The translations under genes and the position numbers were made by a program. Shown here in pieces: positions 8,156 to 16,757 of a stretch of DNA of 64,000 bases. The stretch comes from CBDEGU01 sp965238045 (GTDB taxonomy: Bacteria; Acidobacteriota; Terriglobia; Bryobacterales; UBA6623), in contig CBDEGU010000010.1 in the NCBI GenBank assembly GCA_965238045.1, positions 434,001 through 498,000 of the forward strand, given 5' to 3'. The first letter of the stretch is position 1; every line of letters starts with the position of its first letter. The notes beneath the pieces are model-generated. The model did no database searches. It worked only from the letters and a program-made list of their open reading frames with translations, and was not told where the DNA came from.

Positions 8156-9982
8156 CTAGCTGTCCTGCTTGTCGAGGGCGCGTTGCAGGTCGGGACGTAG
8201 CGTCAAGCCCAACTCGTTAAGCTGGCGCGGGGGCACCGTCGAGGGCGCCTCGCACATCAGGTCAGTGCCCTTGGCGGTCTTGGGGAAGGGAATGACGTCC
8301 CGAATCGTCGCTTCGCCGGCCAAGATCATGACCAGCCGGTCGAGTCCCAAGGCGATGCCGCCATGAGGCGGCGTCCCATACTCGAGTGCTTCGAGAAAGA
8401 ATCCGAACCGCTGCCGGGCCTCCTGCTCGCTAAAGCCTAGGGCCGCGAATACCTTGGACTGCACATCGCCGCGGTGGATACGAATCGACCCCGAGCCAAG
8501 TTCGGTGCCGTTCACCACCAGATCATAGGCCTTCGAACGGCAGTTCGCCGGGTCGCTGGTTAGCTTGCCGATGTCCTCGTCGTGAATCGACGTAAAGGGG
8601 TGATGCGCGGCATTCCAGCGCTTTTCTTCCTCGTCCCACTCGAACATCGGGAAATCGGTAACCCACAGGAAGCGGAAGTCGCCGCTTCGAAAAAGGTTGT
8701 AACGGTCGCTGTACTTGCGCCCGATCCGCGTCCGCAGCGCGCCGGCGGCCTTCAGGGCCGACTCCGCGGCTTTAGGACTGTCGGGTACGCCGGCGACGGT
8801 CGTGAGAACGAGCAGGTCGCCATCGCCGGGTTGCACCCGCTCGCGGACTCCCTCCATCGGTTCGGGGAACTTGCGGCTAAGTCCCTTGAGGTCGTCGTAG
8901 ACGCGCAAGCCGAGTTCCTGGCCGATGGGTTTGAGTTCATCGCGTTCACGGCGGCTGAGCTGACCGGCCGACGGGATGCGGATTGCCATCATGGGCATGC
9001 CGGGCTTGCTCAGCTCACCGGCTGGGAACAGATCATCCACGCGGGTCATCTCGGGCAGACGCAGGTCCGGCTTGTCCGTGCCATACCGCTGGATGGCCTC
9101 GGCGTAGCTCAGGCGCGGAAAGGGTTCCTCGGCCATGCTGTGACCGGCTCCCTCGACCGCCCCCCGCATCATGCGTTCGATGACGTCATAAATGTCTTCC
9201 TCGTGAATAAACGCCATCTCGAGATCGATCTGCGTGAACTCGGGCTGGCGGTCGGCTCGCAGATCCTCGTCGCGGAAACAACGAACAATCTGGAAATAGC
9301 GGTCATAGCCGCCGATCATCAGAAGCTGCTTGAAGAGCTGTGGAGACTGCGGCAGCGCGTAGAAACTGCCCGCCTGCAGCCGGCTCGGCACGAGGAAGTC
9401 GCGCGCGCCCTCGGGCGTGGAACGCGTCATGAAAGGCGTTTCTATTTCGTAGAACCCCTGCGCGTCAAGCGAACCGCGAATGGCGTGGCTGACGTCGTGC
9501 CGCAGCTTGATGTTGCGCTGCATGTGGGGACGGCGCAGATCGATGTAGCGGTACTTCAACCGGATGTCTTCGCCGACCGAGAGATCCTCTTCGATCAAGA
9601 ACGGAGGCGTGCGCGCATCGTTGAAGATGAGAAGTTTCTCGACCGCGATTTCCACTTCGCCGGTCTCCAGTTCGGGATTGACCGTGTCCTGGGAGCGGCG
9701 CACCACCGGACCCTCGATCGCTATCACAAATTCACTTCTGAGGGCCTCGGCGCGGGCATGCACCGCGGCGTCCAGTTCCGTGTTGCATACGACTTGCGTA
9801 ATCCCGGATCGGTCACGCAAGTGAACGAAGATGAGGCCTCCCAGGTCGCGCCGCCGATGGACCCAGCCCATCAGCACCGCTCGCTTGCCCACATCGGACG
9901 CTCGCAGGTCGCCGCAGCGGTGGGTGCGGCGCAGCTCACCCAGAAAATCCAATCTTAGAGACGTGCCGTTGCTCGCTTCCAT
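8156..9982 (-). CDS. aspS: aspartyl-tRNA synthetase
   Basis: AspRS charges tRNA-Asp (and possibly tRNA-Asn, if the genome lacks AsnRS, which cannot be judged here). The 608-residue bacterial-type protein has an N-terminal OB fold (about 15-120, with LMGWVHRRRDLGG), class II motif 2 around FRDEDLRADRQPEFTQID, the bacterial GAD insertion from about residue 290 onwards, and motif 3 GIALGLDRLVMILAG near 550. The ATG at 9982 shares its A with the TGA stop of the upstream carbonic-anhydrase gene (TGATG), so translation is probably coupled. Confidence 0.97.
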   Translation of the reverse strand: MEASNGTSLRLDFLGELRRTHRCGDLRASDVGKRAVLMGWVHRRRDLGGLIFVHLRDRSGITQVVCNTELDAAVHARAEALRSEFVIAIEGPVVRRSQDTVNPELETGEVEIAVEKLLIFNDARTPPFLIEEDLSVGEDIRLKYRYIDLRRPHMQRNIKLRHDVSHAIRGSLDAQGFYEIETPFMTRSTPEGARDFLVPSRLQAGSFYALPQSPQLFKQLLMIGGYDRYFQIVRCFRDEDLRADRQPEFTQIDLEMAFIHEEDIYDVIERMMRGAVEGAGHSMAEEPFPRLSYAEAIQRYGTDKPDLRLPEMTRVDDLFPAGELSKPGMPMMAIRIPSAGQLSRRERDELKPIGQELGLRVYDDLKGLSRKFPEPMEGVRERVQPGDGDLLVLTTVAGVPDSPKAAESALKAAGALRTRIGRKYSDRYNLFRSGDFRFLWVTDFPMFEWDEEEKRWNAAHHPFTSIHDEDIGKLTSDPANCRSKAYDLVVNGTELGSGSIRIHRGDVQSKVFAALGFSEQEARQRFGFFLEALEYGTPPHGGIALGLDRLVMILAGEATIRDVIPFPKTAKGTDLMCEAPSTVPPRQLNELGLTLRPDLQRALDKQDS

Positions 9983-10500
9983 CAGTCTGCTTTCAGTTCC
10001 TCTAGGTATTCGCGGCTCAAGTCCGCGTAACTCTGGGCGTTGCGGCGCACGGCCGCGCGTTCCCCCTCGGTCGTCTCACGCTTGACCTTCGCCGGCGCTC
10101 CCATCACCAAACTTCGCGGCGGAATCTCGGCTCGCTCCAGTACCAGCGATCCGGCGGCCACGATCGATCCGGCGCCGATTTTCGCGCCACTCAACACCGT
10201 CGCGCTCATCCCAATGAGACAATCGTTTCCGATCTCGCAGCCGTGCAGCGTTACCGAGTGTCCCACGACGATTCTTTCGCCAAGCACCAGCGGAGCATCG
10301 CGATCGACATGCAGACAAGAGTTGTCCTGAATGTTGGTCTCATCTCCGATGCGAATCAAGTTCACATCCCCCCGGATCGTTGCGTTGCACCAAACGCTGG
10401 CGCGCTCGCCGATCTCGGCCCGCCCGATGACTTGCGCGCTGGGGTCAACATAGGCGGACCTGTGTATCTTCGGCTGCTGGCCGCGGTAGGAACGAATCAT
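9982..10500 (-). CDS. gamma carbonic anhydrase-like hexapeptide-repeat protein
   Basis: This 172-residue left-handed beta-helix protein of the gamma-carbonic-anhydrase/YrdA family would bind a metal between subunits of a trimer. Hexapeptide repeats run from about residue 15 to 135. The three histidine ligands are visible in SCLHVD and VGHSVTLHG. I place the start at ATG 10500, where AAGGGC lies upstream and the N-terminus matches the family; an open extension to 10659 looks non-coding. The gene ends by overlapping the aspS start codon by one base. Whether it is an active anhydrase cannot be told; many relatives are acyltransferase-like or of unknown activity. Confidence 0.88.
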   Translation of the reverse strand: MIRSYRGQQPKIHRSAYVDPSAQVIGRAEIGERASVWCNATIRGDVNLIRIGDETNIQDNSCLHVDRDAPLVLGERIVVGHSVTLHGCEIGNDCLIGMSATVLSGAKIGAGSIVAAGSLVLERAEIPPRSLVMGAPAKVKRETTEGERAAVRRNAQSYADLSREYLEELKAD

Positions 10501-11054
10501 GATGCCCTTGGGAAGAATGCCGGCCAGCGGCGGGTTCCGGTCGCACAGACCAGGATAAGTCGTTTGTTTTGATGATGGAAAACGCTGGAGCGTCTCCGCC
10601 GCGGATCTCCAGCGTAACATAGCCGCCCCTTTGGCGCGGTTCGCCAGAAACAGGCACACCGGGGCCTAGCCCGCTTTTCTCACCACGTGGCCCGGCGAAG
10701 TGGAGGGGCGAAGTGCGTGAGAGACCGGTCAGCAGGAGGCGCGGGCCGCTTGACGAGCGCAGGTGTGCTTGAGAGTACGTTGAGCACGGCGAGCAAGCGC
10801 AACGAAGTACTGGCGGGCCTATCGCGTGCTTCGACCGTCAGGTGGTGAGAAATGCGGGCTCACGTAACGGGCTATTAGCCCGCTTTTCTCACCAAGTGGC
10901 GAAGCGAAGTGCATGAGAGGTCCGTCAGTACTAGGCGCGCGCCGCTTGACGAGCGCAGGCGTACTTGACAGTACGTTGAGCACGGCAAGCAAGCGCAACG
11001 AAGTAATGGCGGGCCTGTCATGTGCTTCGGTCGTCAGTTGGTGAGAAATGCGGG
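10501..11054. other. intergenic region made mostly of two tandem family-1 repeats
   Basis: It holds family-1 copies 2 and 3 in the same orientation, 16 bp apart. The segment 10501-10667 is upstream of the carbonic anhydrase gene and should hold its promoter; no clear boxes were seen. No gene is supported. Confidence 0.6.
10668..10860 (+). repeat. dispersed palindromic repeat, family 1, copy 2
   Basis: This 193-bp copy has the best-preserved termini. AGCCCGCTTTTCTCACCACG opens it, and the right end is its reverse complement with two mismatches over 22 bases. It is in direct orientation with copy 3, which starts 16 bp later. Confidence 0.85.
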
Positions 11055-11056
11055 TT
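10877..11056 (+). repeat. dispersed palindromic repeat, family 1, copy 3
   Basis: This 180-bp copy lacks about 13 bp near the left end relative to copy 2. Both ends are bordered by TA (ATTA before GCCCGC, and TA after GCGGGT), which could be a TA target duplication or part of the terminus. Its right end overlaps the stop codon of the small minus-strand gene at 11055. Confidence 0.8.
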
Positions 11057-11441
11057 AGGCGCTGCCGGCCTGCACGCGCCAGGCCGGGGTCGGGCATGAC
11101 AGCCCGCTCGTCGTCAGGTATTCGAGCAGCAGAATCATCTTATGCTCGGCGTCCGCGCCGCGGGACGAGGCCCCCAACGAGCCAGATGACTTCAAAACAC
11201 GAGATCGCCTGCTCCCAGACTGGCGCCCGTAGGTCTCAATTTGCCTGGCGAGATGCCCGCGGCTCGAACCCCCGACTCTAAGTTCAGTATCCATAGTCCG
11301 GGCGCCGAAGTATGCCGCGATGAACTGCAACTCGTCCCCGGAGAGTCCTTCGAGGAATTGTCGCGCCATCGAGCGGTAGCCTCCATCGATCATGGCCGAC
11401 AGCGCGTCAACTAAGACGACTTTTTCCGCGATTCGATGCAC
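11055..11441 (-). CDS. hypothetical protein, 128 aa
   Basis: I do not recognise a named family. The reading frame begins at a GTG (11441) with GGAG about 6 bases upstream. It encodes a helical N-terminus with GGYRSMARQFLEGLSGDELQF (about 20-40), a variable arginine/serine-rich middle, and a helical C-terminal block EHKMILLLEYLTTSGL. The alternation of conserved-looking helices and sensible codon use suggests a real gene. Its stop codon lies in the last bases of family-1 copy 3, so the repeat may have trimmed or replaced the original 3' end. The opposite strand also has a shorter open frame, which I reject. Confidence 0.55.
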   Translation of the reverse strand: MHRIAEKVVLVDALSAMIDGGYRSMARQFLEGLSGDELQFIAAYFGARTMDTELRVGGSSRGHLARQIETYGRQSGSRRSRVLKSSGSLGASSRGADAEHKMILLLEYLTTSGLSCPTPAWRVQAGSA

Positions 11442-11695
11442 CTAGACTCCGTTGACTGAATTTCTTTAGGGGTTCTACCTAGCAGAGGTTACGCATCTCT
11501 ATTATGACCCCGGCAGCCGCCGGATAGCAACCTTACGACCCAGAAAAGACGGAGGCATACAACCGCCACCCGCGGCAGTTCATGAGATTCGTTCGACGTC
11601 GCTCGCGACTTGCAAGAGGATGTGCCCGGCGGGCAGACCGCTGGACGACGGATCGTCAGGCGCAAACTCGGTGCTACAATCGACCGGGACCTGCC

Positions 11696-13399
11696 ATGCG
11701 GCCACTGCGTGCTCGATCGAGTTTATTGCGTCTCTATTTGCTTGCCGGTTTTGTGCTGATTCTCGGCTACGCCCAGATCCGCCCGAGCCTGCGGCCCCGC
11801 TTCGCCTCTCGTTTGGAAGTCATCACGCGCCGCGCCGACACCGGCGAGGTGATCCCCTCGCGAGTCTATCTGTTCAAGGGCAAGCGGCCCTTTCGGCTGA
11901 GTCCGGCCGATATTCTGCTGCCGCTGCGCATCGATTCCTTCTACCGCGAGCGGCTTTGGCGGCGAACCGGCGAGCAGAAGGTTCTCGAAATCACAGCCCG
12001 CGACGATTCCCACTACATTCTTCTCGATGGCCGCGCCTCGTTTGACCTGCCCCGTTCGCGAACCGATCAGAAGGAAACCTACCGCCTGGAAGCCTATCAC
12101 GGGATGTTCTTCAAACCCGCCTCGGCTGAATTCACCCTCGAGGCCGATGGCCACCGCACCGTGACCCTGGACCTCGAACCGATCGCTCCCGGACGCCAGG
12201 AAGACTGGCTTGCCGCGGACGACCACATCCATCTGATGCGCGCCGCCGAGGACGACGAGGTATTTCTGAAATGGCTCCAAGCCGAGGACCTCGCCGTCGG
12301 GAATTTTCTCGAGCTGCAGCGCCAGCAGCACGCCGCCGTGCAATACGCTTTCGGCCGCCAGGGCGAGGCTCGCGCGTCCGGCTATTCGATTCGCTCCGGA
12401 CACGAGACACGCAGCCGGTTCTACGGCCACACGCTCGTGCTGGGCGCGGAGAAACTCATCCATCCGCTAAGCATCGGCGAAATCTACGCCAACTCGGTAG
12501 AGGCCTATCCGTTCCCAACGATCTACTTCGGCCAAGGACGCAAGCTCGGCGGCATTACCGGCTTCGCGCACTTCTACGGCAGCCAGCCCAACTCCACGCT
12601 GATCATGAACCTGGCCCGCAATACGATCGATTTCGTCGAGCTATTCCAGTTTGGCCGCCTGCATACACAGCCCTGGTATGAGTTGCTCAACGCCGGATTC
12701 CGCGTCGTGGGCCTCGCCGGAAGCGACTTTCCGGCCAATATGCGTCCCGAGACCTGGCCGCGCATCTTCCCCCTGCTCGGCCCCGAGCGTGCACTGGTCA
12801 AAGCCGTGCCGGGTGAGATAGCACCGGGCGAATCGGCCTACGACGCATGGGAGGCCGGCGTGCGGCGAGGCGCGGTGGTCGTCTCGAACGGGCCGCTGCT
12901 CGAGTTTGAAGCCTCTGGCAAAGCGCCGGGCGCGGTCATTTCCTGGAGCAGAGAGGAGAAGGTCGTCACCGGACGCGCCTCGGCCGTCTTTCACCGGCCG
13001 ATCGAAAAGATCGAGATCATCGTGAACGGGCGCGTCGTGGCGTCGAAAGACGGCGACGGCGGCAGCACGGAACTTTCGCTGCCTTTCAAGCTATCGCTCA
13101 GGGAAAGTTCCTGGATCGCCGCCCGAGCCTCGGCCGCGCATCAGGAGGGGGAGTTTGAAATCCGCGCCCACTCCAACCCGGTCTACCTGCTCAAAGACGG
13201 CAAGCCCGTCCACATCGAAGCCGACCGCAAGGCCGTCGCCGAGCGCTGGGCGAAAGAAACCGCCTACTACCGCAACCCGTCCCTTGTTTTCGAGAAAGCC
13301 AGCCAGCGGCGGCATCTGCTGCGAATCGTGGAAGAGACCGTGAAGATCTTGGCCCAACCGCAGCCCCCCTGGCCGGCAGGAGATGGAACCGCCGACTAG
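11696..13399 (+). CDS. membrane-anchored CehA/McbA-like metallohydrolase (PHP-like)
   Basis: This 567-residue exported protein has an N-terminal hydrophobic anchor (LLRLYLLAGFVLILGYAQI, about 9-27) and then a PHP-like metal-dependent hydrolase domain of the CehA/McbA type. Metal-site candidates are DDHIHLMR near residue 178 and AGSDFPAN near residue 340. A beta-rich segment precedes the hydrolase and another follows it. I choose ATG 11696 rather than the upstream in-frame ATG at 11582 because only the former places the signal anchor at the N-terminus. The substrate is unknown; relatives act on carbamates, phosphoesters or are uncharacterised. The gene ends 6 bp from the convergent PLP-enzyme gene. 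Confidence 0.8.
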   Translation: MRPLRARSSLLRLYLLAGFVLILGYAQIRPSLRPRFASRLEVITRRADTGEVIPSRVYLFKGKRPFRLSPADILLPLRIDSFYRERLWRRTGEQKVLEITARDDSHYILLDGRASFDLPRSRTDQKETYRLEAYHGMFFKPASAEFTLEADGHRTVTLDLEPIAPGRQEDWLAADDHIHLMRAAEDDEVFLKWLQAEDLAVGNFLELQRQQHAAVQYAFGRQGEARASGYSIRSGHETRSRFYGHTLVLGAEKLIHPLSIGEIYANSVEAYPFPTIYFGQGRKLGGITGFAHFYGSQPNSTLIMNLARNTIDFVELFQFGRLHTQPWYELLNAGFRVVGLAGSDFPANMRPETWPRIFPLLGPERALVKAVPGEIAPGESAYDAWEAGVRRGAVVVSNGPLLEFEASGKAPGAVISWSREEKVVTGRASAVFHRPIEKIEIIVNGRVVASKDGDGGSTELSLPFKLSLRESSWIAARASAAHQEGEFEIRAHSNPVYLLKDGKPVHIEADRKAVAERWAKETAYYRNPSLVFEKASQRRHLLRIVEETVKILAQPQPPWPAGDGTAD

Positions 13400-13405
13400 C
13401 GCAAC

Positions 13406-14740
13406 CTACATCTTCGCCAGCCGCGCCCGCCCGGCCCAGACCTTCTCAAACGCCCGAACGTACTGCTCCATCAGTTCCGGCTCATCGTCATGGAAGAGCC
13501 GCAGACGCAGCGTCGAGCCATTCACTTGTTCGCAGCCCGGCAGGTGATCGGGAACCTCGGGCGCATGGCTCCACCACTGGGGCTCGCGGTAAATTGTGAA
13601 CTTGTGCTGTTCCGGGTACGCCGCCGTGCTTGCCTGCACGCCTTCGGCCCGCAAAGCCTTGCGCGCGGCCTCGCGCGAGAAGCCCGCCTTCTTCTCGTTG
13701 AAAAACAAAATGTTCGCCGCCCAGTGAACACGCTTCATCTCTGGACGGGATCGCGGAATCGACAAACCAGGCAGCGCGGTCAGCCGCTCGTTGAGCGCGC
13801 GGGTGCGTGCCCGCAGGCGGTCGTTGCGCTCGTCAACTCCCTCGATTTGCAGCCGCGCCAGCAGCGCCGCGATCGGGTGAATGCGGAACGTCGGTCCGAA
13901 CCCGGTGTCGTGATATTTGCGGTAGGGACTGTTCTCGGGAAACCGCCGCGGCAGATCGTAGTTGCCAAACGCCGTCGCCCGCTCGTAATATTCCCGCGTT
14001 TGATACAGCCCCATGCCGCCTTCCACCGCCGCCACGGTCTTGCTGGCCTGAAAGCTGTGCATCCCGATCGCGCCCCAGGCTCCCATCGGCTTGCCTTGCA
14101 TCGAGGCCCCAAAAGCCTGCGCGGAATCTTCCAGCAAGATGAGCCCCTGTTCTTTCGCGAAGGCCGCGATATGATCCATTTCGCACGGCAATCCCCAGGA
14201 GTGCATCACCACCAGCGCCCGCGTCCGGGGAGTAAGCCGCCGCCGGGCGTCTTCAAGATCAAAGCATGCCGTCAGAGGGTCGATATCGACGAAAATCGGC
14301 ACACACCCAAAGAAACGCATCGGCGCGATCGTCGCCGACGCGGTGTAGGAGGGGACCATGATCTCACTATCTGCCGGCAGCCCGAGGGCGAAGAACATCG
14401 ACATCAGCGCGCTGGTGCCGTTGCAGTGAGCCTTGGCATGGGGCACGCCGTGGTAGTCGCGGCAGACGGCTTCGAGCGGCTCGATTTCGTCGTAAAACTT
14501 GTTGCTTTCTAGTAAAGCGGCGACACCCCGTTTCTCACCCTCGCCGTAGCGCGGCCACTTGAAAACATCCTGCTGCCGGGCAGTGGGAACCGAGACCGCC
14601 TTCGCTCCGCCATCGATCGCCAGCGTCTCCCCGCCAGCACGCACGGCCGCCGCTCCCAGACCCGCGACGCCAACCCCCGCCACGCCGACGAACGACCTCC
14701 TCGACCAGTCACCTTGCTGCTCATCCGATGTGTGTTTCAC
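13406..14740 (-). CDS. Tat-exported DegT/DnrJ/EryC1/StrS-family PLP aminotransferase
   Basis: This DegT-family enzyme is unusual in carrying a Tat-like leader. In the roughly 444-residue product the leader reads WSRRSFVGVAGVGVAGLGAA. The catalytic domain follows with the substrate loop HCNGTSAL, the PLP-phosphate region, the aspartate in LLEDSAQAFGA, and the Schiff-base lysine in SFQASKTVAAVEGG. Start choice: GGGAGG lies 5 bases before a GTG at 14740, better than an upstream TTG at 14767. DegT enzymes usually act in the cytoplasm on sugar nucleotides, so an exported version is odd. It is divergent from another Tat-exported PLP-fold gene and convergent with the PHP-like hydrolase. Confidence 0.85.
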   Translation of the reverse strand: MKHTSDEQQGDWSRRSFVGVAGVGVAGLGAAAVRAGGETLAIDGGAKAVSVPTARQQDVFKWPRYGEGEKRGVAALLESNKFYDEIEPLEAVCRDYHGVPHAKAHCNGTSALMSMFFALGLPADSEIMVPSYTASATIAPMRFFGCVPIFVDIDPLTACFDLEDARRRLTPRTRALVVMHSWGLPCEMDHIAAFAKEQGLILLEDSAQAFGASMQGKPMGAWGAIGMHSFQASKTVAAVEGGMGLYQTREYYERATAFGNYDLPRRFPENSPYRKYHDTGFGPTFRIHPIAALLARLQIEGVDERNDRLRARTRALNERLTALPGLSIPRSRPEMKRVHWAANILFFNEKKAGFSREAARKALRAEGVQASTAAYPEQHKFTIYREPQWWSHAPEVPDHLPGCEQVNGSTLRLRLFHDDEPELMEQYVRAFEKVWAGRARLAKM

Positions 14741-14932
14741 CACTGCCTCCCGGCTCAGGTAAGCCAATCATACGCGCCGGCCGCGCCGTGTTCCAGCCAG
14801 CGCCGCCGCGCGCATCCATTCTCTCACCATCCGGCCGCGCCCCACCTGACCCCGCCAGGGCTAGCAAAGTCACGCCGCGTGAGATAGCATATGCAAAGCA
14901 GCAGGGCGAATCAGTCGCCGGGAGCGCCGCGC

Positions 14933-16471
14933 ATGAAAACGAAATCAGAAATCAGCCGCAGAGCGGTTTTTCAAACTGGCGGGATGGCCGCCGTTGCGGG
15001 AATGCTCGCCGCGCCAGCCGCCGCCAGCGCCGCCGCGGCCCGCCTTGACGGCGCCGATGTCTATGCGCGTCTGGGCGTGCGCCCGTTCCTGAACCTGACC
15101 GGCGCCTACACCATCAACGGCGGCATGCTGACTCTGCCCGAAGTCAAGAAGGCGGCGGATCAGGCCTCGCGTTCCTCGGTGCACATTGATGAACTCATGG
15201 CGGCGGTCGGCAAGCGTCTGGCTGAGTTGATCCAGTGCGAGTACGGCATCGTCACCTCGGGTTGCGCGGCGGCCTTGACGCATGCTACTTCCGCGTCGAT
15301 CGCCGGGGGCGACCCGGAGCGGATCCAGCAGCTCCCCGACCTTACCGGCCTCAAGGACGAAGTCGTCATGCTCAGCCGCTACACCTATGACCACGCCATT
15401 CGTTCACTCGGCGTGAAGATGACGCTCGTCCGTACCAAGCAGGAGTTCTATCGCGCGCTCGGTCCCCGCACGGCCATGATCGGACTCACGGGCGCCGGCG
15501 AGGCCCGCGGCCCGCTACGGCTCGAGGAGATCGCCGCCGCGGCGCGCGAACGCAACATTCCCGTGCTGGTCGATGCCGCCGCGCACTACCCCCAATCACC
15601 CGATCCCTACCTGACCCGCGGCGCCGACCTGGTCGCTTACAGCGGAGGCAAGATGTACCGCGGCCCGCAGTGCGCCGGTTTTCTCTTCGGACGCAAGGAT
15701 CTCGTCCAGGCCGCCTGGCTCAACGCCGCCCCGCATCATGCTTTTGGCCGCGCCATGAAGGTCGGCAAAGAGGAGATCATGGGCGCGCTGGCGGCGGTCG
15801 AAGCGCGGTTCTCCCGCCGCAATTACGACGACGAAGTCGAGATGTGGAGCGGCTGGCTCGAGATCATCGCCAAGCGTCTGAACCAGATTCCCGGCCTCAG
15901 CACCGAACTCGTCCCGCGCCCCCCGTCCAATCCCCATCCCTATTTGACGGTCACGTGGGACCCGGCGAAAATCGGGCTGACCGGCGGCGAGTTGCACGAC
16001 ATCCTCATCGACGGCAACCCGCGCTTGCAGACCCTGGCCTCGGGCGACGGCCATTCCTTCCCGCTGCGAGTCACCAATATCGAACGCGAGCACGTCGAAG
16101 CGGTCGCCGAGCGGCTTGACGCCGTGCTGCGTGCCGCGCCGGGTCCGTCCGAGAAGAAACGCGCCCGGCCCATTGCCGACATCAGCGGCCGCTGGGACAT
16201 CGAGTTATCGTTCGTGCGGGGCGCCTCGAAGCACCGCTTCTATCTCAAAGCCTCCGGCAATACCATCGCCGGAACGCACCACGGACGCACTGCGCGGGGT
16301 GAGATCAGCGGCACGATCGACGGAGCCCGTGTCGAGATCACCAGCCAGTTGCCGCTAGCCGCCACCGCGCTGCGCTATCAATTCTCCGGCCGCCTCTCCG
16401 GCGACGAAATGTCCGGCAAAGTAGTCCTAGGCGAATACGGCCCCGCCACCTGGACCGCCCGCCGCACCTAG
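14933..16471 (+). CDS. Tat-exported SelA-like PLP-dependent enzyme with C-terminal beta domain
   Basis: The 512-residue product starts at ATG 14933 (GGGAG upstream) with a Tat-like leader ISRRAVFQTGGMAAVAGML. The fold is that of the aminotransferase class V / SelA / D-glucosaminate-6-phosphate ammonia-lyase group. It has GCAAALTHAT near the N-terminus of the domain, the aspartate in VLVDAAAHYP, and the Schiff-base lysine in AYSGGKMYRGPQ. An added C-terminal stretch of about 95 residues is beta-rich (ISGRWDIELSF to the end) and resembles a small barrel of unknown role. It is transcribed divergently from the DegT-type gene; both leaders are of the same kind. Real substrate unknown. Confidence 0.82.
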   Translation: MKTKSEISRRAVFQTGGMAAVAGMLAAPAAASAAAARLDGADVYARLGVRPFLNLTGAYTINGGMLTLPEVKKAADQASRSSVHIDELMAAVGKRLAELIQCEYGIVTSGCAAALTHATSASIAGGDPERIQQLPDLTGLKDEVVMLSRYTYDHAIRSLGVKMTLVRTKQEFYRALGPRTAMIGLTGAGEARGPLRLEEIAAAARERNIPVLVDAAAHYPQSPDPYLTRGADLVAYSGGKMYRGPQCAGFLFGRKDLVQAAWLNAAPHHAFGRAMKVGKEEIMGALAAVEARFSRRNYDDEVEMWSGWLEIIAKRLNQIPGLSTELVPRPPSNPHPYLTVTWDPAKIGLTGGELHDILIDGNPRLQTLASGDGHSFPLRVTNIEREHVEAVAERLDAVLRAAPGPSEKKRARPIADISGRWDIELSFVRGASKHRFYLKASGNTIAGTHHGRTARGEISGTIDGARVEITSQLPLAATALRYQFSGRLSGDEMSGKVVLGEYGPATWTARRT

Positions 16472-16476
16472 CGTTC

Positions 16477-16527
16477 CTCCGGCCGCGGCAGATGAGCGCC
16501 TCGACCGGTTACCCCTCGCGCCCCGGA
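16477..16527 (+). repeat. 51-bp GC-rich palindromic repeat, copy 1
   Basis: This is a degenerate copy of the 51-bp unit also seen at 19914-19964; the two agree at most positions. It lies 5 bp after the stop of the preceding PLP-enzyme gene and runs directly into the family-2 palindrome. The hairpin core here is imperfect. Confidence 0.6.
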
Positions 16528-16634
16528 AGGCGTGAAAAAATCGGGACTGCCACAAGCGCCGACCAAACGCTCTCTAATGTGCAAGGACTAAGGGAAGGCG
16601 CGGCTGGCTGTCCCAGCATTTTTTCACGCCTTCC
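16525..16634. repeat. long-armed palindromic element, family 2, copy A
   Basis: This 110-bp element has termini GGAAGGCGTGAAAAAAT on the left and its exact reverse complement on the right (17 bp), with a GGGAC/GTCCC pairing continuing inward. Interior sequence (ACAAGCGC, then AGCGCGGCTGGCTGTCCC-like) is shared with copies B and C. It sits between two convergent genes, 20 bp past the pre-insertion stop codon of the CPBP gene. It contains no gene. Confidence 0.85.
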
Positions 16635-16757
16635 TGTCCCCGATCTCCTCGTCCTAACTTGCTCCCGCCCGGGACGTCCCCGCCGGAGCGGACAAAGCGG
16701 TGACACGGAAGTAAGGCAGAGGTACGGACTTCCGGGGCCAGTGTCTAAAAAGATAGA

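Noticed and set aside
11160..11290. tRNA-like signal (GGCTCGAACCC resembling a T-loop)
   Set aside because: The T-stem pairs imperfectly and no acceptor or anticodon arms can be built on either strand.
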